Shown here piece after piece: positions 6,742 through 11,093 of a stretch of DNA of 11,093 nucleotides (positions are counted from its first letter, which is position 1; every line of letters starts with the position of its first letter). The position numbers were made by a program, and so were the translations under genes. This DNA comes from Clostridia bacterium. Its GTDB lineage: Bacteria > Bacillota > Clostridia > Christensenellales > UBA1242. Under the pieces are notes generated by a model that worked only from the letters and a program-made list of their open reading frames with translations, was not told where the DNA came from and searched no databases. The DNA lies in NCBI GenBank assembly GCA_017399515.1, contig JAFQBZ010000114.1:1-11093 (forward strand), written 5' to 3'.

Positions 6742-6756
6742 TATGCATTATGCATA
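6742..6756. promoter_or_regulatory. Perfect 15-bp palindrome in the divergent spacer
   Basis: TATGCATTATGCATA is a perfect inverted repeat (7+1+7) centred at 6749, and also contains a tandem ATGCAT. It lies in the 143-bp spacer between groES and the divergent membrane-protein gene, against the weak -10 candidates of the latter (CATAAT 6753-6758, TTTAAT 6758-6763). It resembles an operator for a dimeric regulator; no regulator is identifiable here. Confidence 0.5.
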
Positions 6757-6784
6757 ATTTAATGATAAGGTAGGAAATTTTAGA

Positions 6785-7531
6785 TTGCAAGATTATGTGC
6801 CACTTAAAAGAGTAAAAGATAGGCGTGAAATGCTGATATTTTCAGCGATTATATTTATTTTTATTATTTTGATTTGTGTTATTATTTTTGTTTCAATTTG
6901 GTTAAATAAAAAATCAAAAAAAGAGTTTTTAGAAACATCAATGTTTTTTGTTTGTGCAAATGTATCTAAAAACAAAAAAGAACTTGAAAATATGCAGGAT
7001 AATGTTAAAGATTTTGGTGGTGCTGGCAAGATTTATCAAAAAGATGAGTTTTATTATTTGATTATAAATTCATATTTTGATAAAGAGTCAGCGGAATTGG
7101 TTGTTAATAACAACAAAAAAGTTTATGAGAATATTCAAATTTTAGAGTTAAAGACAAAAACGATATCTAACAAAACAAGAAAAAAATTTAAAAGGCAAGA
7201 GATTAATTATAAATTTTTAAAGAAAATGAACAAGAATTTAAGTGAAACTTTTGATTTGCAAATGAAGTTTTTATCTGGGGAAGTAACAGATAATGATTTA
7301 TGCTCAAAATTATTGACATTAAAATTTGATAATGATGACTTGATTGATGAAATTAAAGCAGCAGAAGATAATGATTATGGTGATTTAGTGCTTAATTATG
7401 CAAATTTAGAGGCGATGTATTTTGCTTCGTTTTTTAATAATTTCTTTGAAAGTGATAAAAAAAGTTCAGTGATTTGTGAATTTGTTGTTTCATTAGCGTT
7501 ATTAAAGGTGGATTTTTTCAATAATTTGTAG
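6785..7531 (+). CDS. Single-pass membrane protein with possible SPOR-like domain
   Basis: This is a 248-aa protein with a short basic N-terminus (KRVKDRR), one strongly hydrophobic helix at 17-40 and basic residues after it. Residues about 52-122 (FFVCANVSKNKKELENM ... YYLIINSYFDKESAELVV ... IQILEL) show the strand-helix-strand, strand-helix-strand rhythm of SPOR domains, which bind stem-peptide-free septal peptidoglycan. The match is by pattern only and the domain call is tentative. Residues 125-248 are helical and unrecognised. The start is TTG at 6785: GTAGGA lies 9 bp upstream, an in-frame TAA lies at 6755-6757 and no ATG lies between. The first ATG (codon 16) would remove the basic N-terminal flank of the membrane helix. 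It is divergent from groES and 81 bp upstream of sepF, with no terminator between, so it may share transcripts with sepF. Confidence 0.75.
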   Translation: MQDYVPLKRVKDRREMLIFSAIIFIFIILICVIIFVSIWLNKKSKKEFLETSMFFVCANVSKNKKELENMQDNVKDFGGAGKIYQKDEFYYLIINSYFDKESAELVVNNNKKVYENIQILELKTKTISNKTRKKFKRQEINYKFLKKMNKNLSETFDLQMKFLSGEVTDNDLCSKLLTLKFDNDDLIDEIKAAEDNDYGDLVLNYANLEAMYFASFFNNFFESDKKSSVICEFVVSLALLKVDFFNNL

Positions 7532-7559
7532 AAAGTCGTCAAAACAACATAAATTTAAT

Positions 7560-7588
7560 TTGAGTTTTGTACAAAATAATGTTATGAT
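7560..7588 (+). promoter_or_regulatory. Promoter candidate for sepF
   Basis: TTGAGT (7560-7565), a 17-bp spacer and TATGAT (7583-7588). An overlapping alternative is TTGTAC (7567-7572) with TATGAT (7589-7594) at 16 bp. Either would give a short leader ending in AAGGAG (7598-7603), 9 bp before the sepF ATG. Confidence 0.5.
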
Positions 7589-7612
7589 TATGATACGAAG
7601 GAGAGTATACCT

Positions 7613-8218
7613 ATGGGATTTATGAATTGGCTTATGAAAGGTGTGGGCTTCGAAAACGAAGAAGTTTATGACGATTCTATTGAAAAACAAAAGAAGCGTG
7701 AAGAAAAACTTGAGCGTGACGAAGAGAGAAGAAGACAGCGTGCAGAATATAAATCAAGAAAGGCACAAGAAAAGGCTGATAGAATTGAGAAAAAATATTC
7801 TTTAAAACAACAAAAAAATGTTAAAGAAAAACCTCAAAGCACAACAACTTCTTATGCTGATAACCCTAGTCAATATAACACTTCAAGAACTTATGATTCA
7901 CCTATAAACAATTATGGAATGGGAATGAGTTCAAATGTTGGTGGATATGGCACAAAGAATGTTGAATTTTTATATCCAACAAGATTTGATGATGTTCAAT
8001 ATGTTATCAACTTTTTGAAAGAGGGCGAATCGGTTGTTTTAAATCTCAATAATATGAATCCTGACGATTCTCAGCGTTTGCTTGACTGCACAAGTGGTGC
8101 AATTTATGCTCTTAATGGAAATATTAGACATGTTGATAATAATATTTTCTTGCTTACACCAGAAGGTTTTAACATAAAAACCCCTGAGGCTGCTCAAAAC
8201 ACTGAGTCAAATATGTAA
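7613..8218 (+). CDS. sepF: Cell division protein SepF
   Basis: SepF tethers FtsZ filaments to the membrane at the division site through an N-terminal amphipathic helix, and its C-terminal domain polymerises into rings or arcs. The 201-aa product has all three parts: MGFMNWLMKGVGF (1-13), the membrane-binding helix; a long charged and then polar linker (20-112), strongly basic/acidic between 24 and 72; and the core at about 117-190, with YPTRFDDVQYVINFL, VVLNLNNM, RLLDCTSGAIYALNGNI and IFLLTPEGFNI. Conserved glycines of the ring-forming surface are present (162, 169); the usual DF of the RxxDFxxG motif is DC here. AAGGAG precedes the ATG. Unlike the common Bacillota arrangement next to ylmE/ylmG and the division cluster, sepF lies here beside a possible SPOR protein and a mini coiled coil. 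Confidence 0.93.
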   Translation: MGFMNWLMKGVGFENEEVYDDSIEKQKKREEKLERDEERRRQRAEYKSRKAQEKADRIEKKYSLKQQKNVKEKPQSTTTSYADNPSQYNTSRTYDSPINNYGMGMSSNVGGYGTKNVEFLYPTRFDDVQYVINFLKEGESVVLNLNNMNPDDSQRLLDCTSGAIYALNGNIRHVDNNIFLLTPEGFNIKTPEAAQNTESNM

Positions 8219-8232
8219 AATTAAAAATCTTG

Positions 8233-8238
8233 TATAAT
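8233..8238 (+). promoter_or_regulatory. Perfect -10 before the mini coiled-coil gene
   Basis: TATAAT directly preceded by TTG, 42 bp before the small gene's ATG. No good -35 is visible at 16-18 bp. The leader would contain a weak all-A/T hairpin (8245-8263). Readthrough from sepF is the simpler alternative, since no terminator follows sepF. Confidence 0.3.
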
Positions 8239-8279
8239 TTGTCGAATAATAGCAAATATTATTATTAGGAGCAATTTAT

Positions 8280-8459
8280 ATGAGATTTGGAAAAAATGAT
8301 AAATTATCTTCGCTTAGAGAAGAAATATCTGCTTTAGAAGATGAAATTTTTGAAAAAAATCGATTAATTTCAGTTCAGGAAAGAGATATGGAATCACTTA
8401 AGCGTGAGATTGTGTCGTTAAAGAAGGAATTAAATTACTCCAAAACAAAAAAGAAGTAG
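8280..8459 (+). CDS. 59-aa leucine-zipper mini-protein
   Basis: This is a small gene with a strong ribosome-binding site: AGGAG at 8267-8271, 8 bp before the ATG. The product starts MRFGKNDKLSSLREEISALE and continues as a single charged amphipathic helix with Leu/Ile/Met at heptad core positions, ending in a Lys-rich tail (SKTKKK). It has no membrane segment, cysteine or catalytic motif; it should form a short cytoplasmic coiled coil. The stop codon TAG (8457-8459) lies inside the terminator stem-loop. It follows sepF by 61 bp with no terminator between, so cotranscription is likely. A role as a division or envelope partner is inference from position alone. Confidence 0.8.
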   Translation: MRFGKNDKLSSLREEISALEDEIFEKNRLISVQERDMESLKREIVSLKKELNYSKTKKK

Positions 8460-8475
8460 CAATACTTCTTTTTTT
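8447..8475 (+). terminator. Terminator overlapping the end of the mini-protein gene
   Basis: AAAAAAGAAGTA (8447-8458) pairs with TACTTCTTTTTT (8463-8474), 12 bp, with a GCAA loop of the GNRA type, and the 3' side ends in seven T. The last lysine codons and the stop codon of the mini-protein form the 5' arm. Confidence 0.85.
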
Positions 8476-8502
8476 ATTCGCATAATTTGTGTTGGTGTTT
8501 AT

Positions 8503-8529
8503 TTGACATACCTAGCAAAAAAATATAAA
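8503..8529 (+). promoter_or_regulatory. Promoter candidate for rpiB operon
   Basis: Perfect TTGACA (8503-8508) followed by TATAAA at 8524-8529 (15-bp spacer) or TAAACT at 8526-8531 (17-bp spacer). It lies just after the preceding terminator, and AGAGGAG (8543-8549) is 6 bp before the rpiB ATG. Confidence 0.55.
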
Positions 8530-8555
8530 CTTGTAGGTGATAAGAGGAGATTTTT

Positions 8556-9035
8556 ATGTTTAAAAAATTTGTTATTGCTTATGACCATAGGGTTGATCTT
8601 AAATATATTGAAAAAATTAAAGAATATTTAACAAATAATGGTTTGGAATATGAAATTGTTGAAGATAATGGAGAATCTAATGATTATCCAATTTTGGCAA
8701 GCAAGGCATATCAAATTTATCTTGAAAAAAAGGCAAGTGGAATGATTCTTCTTTGTGGAACAGGTGTTGGAATGAATGTTGTTGCAAATAAGTTTGCAGG
8801 TATTCGCTCAGTTCTTCCAGACTGTGAAGGTTCGGCTTATTTTGCAAGGCGTGATGAAGATGCTAACTCTATTGTTTTTGCGGCAGGAAAAGCCGATGAA
8901 AGATATGAAGTTAAACTTTGTAAGAGAAAGATGATAAGAATTCTTGATGTGTTTATAAACACCGATTTTGAGGGTGGAAGACATCTTAGAAGGCTTGGAC
9001 AAATTGCAGAAATTGAAAAGGGTGGAAAGTTTTAA
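8556..9035 (+). CDS. rpiB: RpiB/LacA/LacB-family sugar-phosphate isomerase
   Basis: Type B ribose-5-phosphate isomerases interconvert ribose 5-phosphate and ribulose 5-phosphate in the pentose phosphate pathway; LacA/LacB use galactose 6-phosphate. The 159-aa product has the family length and motifs: AYDHRVDLK near the N-terminus (usual xxDHxGxxLK), DYP (43-45), LLCGTGVGMNVVANKFAGIR (65-84) with the catalytic Cys67, and INTDFEGGRHLRRL (134-147) with the phosphate-binding arginines. The usual R-x-HNDxN motif reads RRDEDAN (98-104), so the ring-opening His is Asp100. Activity or substrate could therefore differ from classical RpiB. The start is supported by AGAGGAG. The TAA overlaps the next gene's ATG (TAATG), which implies coupled translation. 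Confidence 0.88.
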   Translation: MFKKFVIAYDHRVDLKYIEKIKEYLTNNGLEYEIVEDNGESNDYPILASKAYQIYLEKKASGMILLCGTGVGMNVVANKFAGIRSVLPDCEGSAYFARRDEDANSIVFAAGKADERYEVKLCKRKMIRILDVFINTDFEGGRHLRRLGQIAEIEKGGKF

Positions 9036-9937
9036 TGGAAGAAACCACAAAAGATGAGGTTTTAGAGCAGAAAGTTGAAGTGAATGCAAATGTTAAACCT
9101 GAAAAGGTTTTAACAAAAAGAGTTTGGCTTAATGGTTTCAAATTGTTTGGAAAAATTGCATTTGCTGTGATTTTTTCATTGTTTTATTTCATTTCAATGA
9201 TGTTTTTTATATCTCCAAAGGTTGATGCTAAAATATTTAAGTTTTTTGGAGCAAAAAAGGCTGAAGAGGCATGTTATATCAGGGTTTATGATAAGTCACA
9301 AAGCAAAGCGGATTTATATAACTTGATTTTAATTGAAAGTGAACTTGAAAATTATGACAAAGAACTTTATTATTTGAATATTTTAATGAATGATGAAGAT
9401 TATGAAGAGTTTTATTTAAAACTTGATGAATCGGCGTTTGAAACCATAACATTAGATAACATTGAAACTCTTGTTTATGTTTGCAATACAAATTCTTATT
9501 TAATTAATCAAAAGGTTAAATGTATGTATCATTTAGGTTTTGATTCGGTGATCTCACCAACAATTAGAAACTATTTAAAAACCAATCTTGAAGGCGATTT
9601 TGCGTTTGAGAGTTCATTTTTAACTTATGTTGAACTTGTTTACAGTGACGATTCGCTTTCAAGTAAAGAAAAGGCTGACAGGGTAAACACTGCATATAAC
9701 GCTGTTGATGATTTGCTTCAACAAAGACTTGTGTATTTAAACACTTTTAATTCAGCAGTTAATATCACAGTGAAAGACCAAATTATTTCACAACACAATA
9801 TTGTGAATATTAGAAAAGCAAAATATATGATTGATGTTATTAACGAAAGTGGAAATGTTGGGGTTTCAAAACTTGACTATGAAAAAGCATTAAAAACATA
9901 TAATCAATTAATTGAAAATGTGATTGAACTTGTGTAG
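9035..9937 (+). CDS. Unrecognised 300-aa single-pass membrane protein
   Basis: I do not recognise this family. Residues 1-38 are charged and presumably cytoplasmic (Glu/Lys/Val rich, then basic TKR), 39-60 form one hydrophobic helix (GKIAFAVIFSLFYFISMMFF), and 61-300 form a helical acidic domain, probably extracellular by the positive-inside rule. Within this, paired helices with Tyr and Leu (93-120: ADLYNLILIESELENYDKEL) look TPR-like, but I cannot assign repeats with confidence. It is not a lipoprotein (no lipobox) and has no enzyme signature. Its ATG overlaps the rpiB stop (TAATG) and a GGGTGGAAAG ribosome-binding stretch lies at the rpiB end, so it depends on rpiB translation. A weak 7-bp inverted repeat (GTAGTAT 9934-9940 / ATACTAC 9951-9957) straddles its stop codon. 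Confidence 0.8.
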   Translation: MEETTKDEVLEQKVEVNANVKPEKVLTKRVWLNGFKLFGKIAFAVIFSLFYFISMMFFISPKVDAKIFKFFGAKKAEEACYIRVYDKSQSKADLYNLILIESELENYDKELYYLNILMNDEDYEEFYLKLDESAFETITLDNIETLVYVCNTNSYLINQKVKCMYHLGFDSVISPTIRNYLKTNLEGDFAFESSFLTYVELVYSDDSLSSKEKADRVNTAYNAVDDLLQQRLVYLNTFNSAVNITVKDQIISQHNIVNIRKAKYMIDVINESGNVGVSKLDYEKALKTYNQLIENVIELV

Positions 9938-9982
9938 TATTATATGACACATACTACTTGGAAATATCAGCATTTACAACAA

Positions 9983-10012
9983 AAAAGACCATCAAATGAT
10001 GGTCTTTTGTTT
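9983..10012. terminator. Bidirectional terminator between convergent genes
   Basis: AAAAGACCATC (9983-9993) pairs with GATGGTCTTTT (9998-10008), 11 bp, loop AAAT. The T-run is longer on the minus strand (six T), serving glyQS; the plus-strand tail is TTTTGTTTT, serving the rpiB operon. Confidence 0.9.
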
Positions 10013-10027
10013 TGCATAAATTACAAA

Positions 10028-11093
10028 TTAAAACATAATTTTTTCGTTTACATAAGCGATGAGTTCATCAACAGAAATACGCTTTTGTTCCATTGTGTCA
10101 CGGTCACGAATGGTAACGGTTTCGTCTTCCATTGTGTCGAAGTCGATTGTTACACAGAATGGAGTTCCAATTTGGTCTTGACGGCGATATCTTTTTCCAA
10201 TTGAACCTGCTTCATCGTATGTGCACATAAAGTGTTTTGAAAGTTTCTTATAAATTTCTCTTGCTTTTTCGCTTAAGTTCTTTTGAAGTGGAAGAACTGC
10301 AACTTTATAAGGTGCAATAGCAGGGTGGAAACGATAAACAATTCTTGTGTCGCCACCTTCGAGTGTTTCTTCATCATAAAATTCGCAAAGAACTGCAAGT
10401 GTGAGTCTGTCAGCACCGATAGAGTATTCAACAACATGAGGAATATATTTTTCATTAGTTACAGGGTCGATATAAAGCATATTTTTGCCTGAATATTCTT
10501 GATGTCTTGAAAGGTCATAGTCGGTTCTATAGTGAATACCGTTAAGTTCGTTCCAGCCAAATGGATATTTAAAGATGATGTCGCACGCTGCCTTTGCATA
10601 GTGTGCGAGTTTTTCATGGTCTTTATAGTTTAAATTTTCTTTATCAAAGCCAAGTTCAATAAGGAAGTCATAAGCATCTTTTTTATATTTTGCGTAGAAA
10701 TCAAAACCAGATTCTTCATTTTTACAGAAGAGTTGATGTTCCATTTGTTCGAACTCGATTGTTCTAAATGTGAAGTTTCCTGGGGTGATTTCGTTTCTAA
10801 ATGCTTTACCAATTTGTCCAATACCAAAAGGAACTTTTGCACGAGTTGTTCTTTGAACATTCATAAAGTTTACAAATTCACCTTGAGCGGTTTCAGGACG
10901 AAGATAGATAACATCATCAGCACCACCGGTGATATCTCTTGATGTTTGGAACATTAAGTGGAATTGACGGATTGGTGTCCAATTGAAGTTTCCGCAAACA
11001 GGGCAGTTTACATGGTTTTCATTGATATATGCTTCCATTTCTTCATTTGTCATTGCGTCTGGGTTAACTGCGCCTTTTGAATATGTGTCAATA
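10028..11093 (-). CDS. glyQS: Glycyl-tRNA synthetase, alpha2 (single-chain) type, 3' part
   Basis: Class II synthetase that charges tRNA-Gly with glycine in the cytoplasm. The frame is open past the internal Met at 11051-11053 to the window edge (preceded by IDTYSKGAVNPDA), so the 5' end is outside and 354 residues are visible. Landmarks in order: CPVCG; RQFHLMFQTSRD; YLRPETAQGEF; motif 2 with FRNEITPGNFTFRTIEFEQMEHQ; the GIHYRTDYDLSRHQEYSG insert; motif 3 with EYSIGADRLTLAVL; then the anticodon-binding domain from APYKVAVLPL through GTPFCVTIDFDT and VTIRDRDT to the end. This is the single-polypeptide eukaryote/archaea-like form, not the bacterial alpha2beta2 GlyQ+GlyS form. The upstream regulatory region (often a T-box in Bacillota) is not in view. 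Confidence 0.96.
   Translation of the reverse strand, partial: IDTYSKGAVNPDAMTNEEMEAYINENHVNCPVCGNFNWTPIRQFHLMFQTSRDITGGADDVIYLRPETAQGEFVNFMNVQRTTRAKVPFGIGQIGKAFRNEITPGNFTFRTIEFEQMEHQLFCKNEESGFDFYAKYKKDAYDFLIELGFDKENLNYKDHEKLAHYAKAACDIIFKYPFGWNELNGIHYRTDYDLSRHQEYSGKNMLYIDPVTNEKYIPHVVEYSIGADRLTLAVLCEFYDEETLEGGDTRIVYRFHPAIAPYKVAVLPLQKNLSEKAREIYKKLSKHFMCTYDEAGSIGKRYRRQDQIGTPFCVTIDFDTMEDETVTIRDRDTMEQKRISVDELIAYVNEKIMF

Noticed and set aside
8245..8263. Hairpin AATAATA / TATTATT after sepF as a terminator
   Set aside because: The stem is entirely A/T, lacks a T-run, and is followed directly by the ribosome-binding site of the mini-protein gene.
9934..9957. GTAGTAT/ATACTAC inverted repeat as a terminator
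   Set aside because: Weak 7-bp stem with a 10-nt loop and no T-run; the strong terminator follows at 9983.
9944..10204. 86-aa plus-strand open frame
   Set aside because: It runs through the terminator and antisense to the glyQS 3' end, with no ribosome-binding site; a shadow frame.
10028..11053. Start of glyQS at the internal ATG (11053)
   Set aside because: The frame stays open and family-like (IDTYSKGAVNPDA) to the window edge, so the gene is 5'-truncated by the window, not short.

Overview
The window is AT-rich, gene-dense bacterial chromosome with strong Shine-Dalgarno sequences (AAGGAG/AGGAG type) and hairpin-plus-T-run terminators. RecX, Lgt, a SepF-type FtsZ anchor, GroES/GroEL and an alpha2-type glycyl-tRNA synthetase, with no outer-membrane gene, point to a low-GC Gram-positive (Bacillota), plausibly an uncultured clostridial lineage; that placement is inference. 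All twelve genes end in TAA or TAG, and tryptophan is read from TGG, so there is no sign of TGA recoding. I see no IS element, prophage, CRISPR array, tRNA or rRNA.

Left part (1-4770, plus strand): the 3' end of recX; an intergenic region of about 250 bp with two promoter candidates, two hairpins and a 50-bp-spaced repeat; a 729-residue single-pass membrane protein with a membrane-proximal (I/L)GG heptad array, a glycine-zipper membrane helix and a very long C-terminal coiled coil; a strong terminator; then lgt, whose near-consensus promoter places the transcript start at its own ATG (predicted leaderless). lgt overlaps by 8 bp a 335-residue coiled-coil/low-complexity protein carrying an AT-hook-like PGRPRK motif. 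A bidirectional terminator separates this pair from the convergent groESL operon.

Middle (4759-8475): groES-groEL on the minus strand (1-nt TAATG overlap, no CIRCE operator visible). Divergent from it are a TTG-initiated membrane protein with a possible SPOR-like fold, sepF, and a 59-residue leucine-zipper mini-protein. A perfect 15-bp palindrome lies in the divergent spacer. The plus-strand trio looks like a cell-division or envelope neighbourhood, with SepF the only firmly identified member.

Right part (8500-11093): an RpiB/LacAB-family sugar-phosphate isomerase that keeps the catalytic cysteine but has Asp at the usual His of the HND motif, translationally coupled to an unrecognised single-pass membrane protein; then a bidirectional terminator and the convergent glycyl-tRNA synthetase gene, which runs off the right edge.

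The window mixes housekeeping genes with four unrecognised proteins (729, 335, 300 and 59 aa) and one tentatively classified protein (248 aa). I do not see a defence or mobile system. The most interesting material is the set of unknown coiled-coil and membrane proteins and the initiation and regulatory oddities around them.
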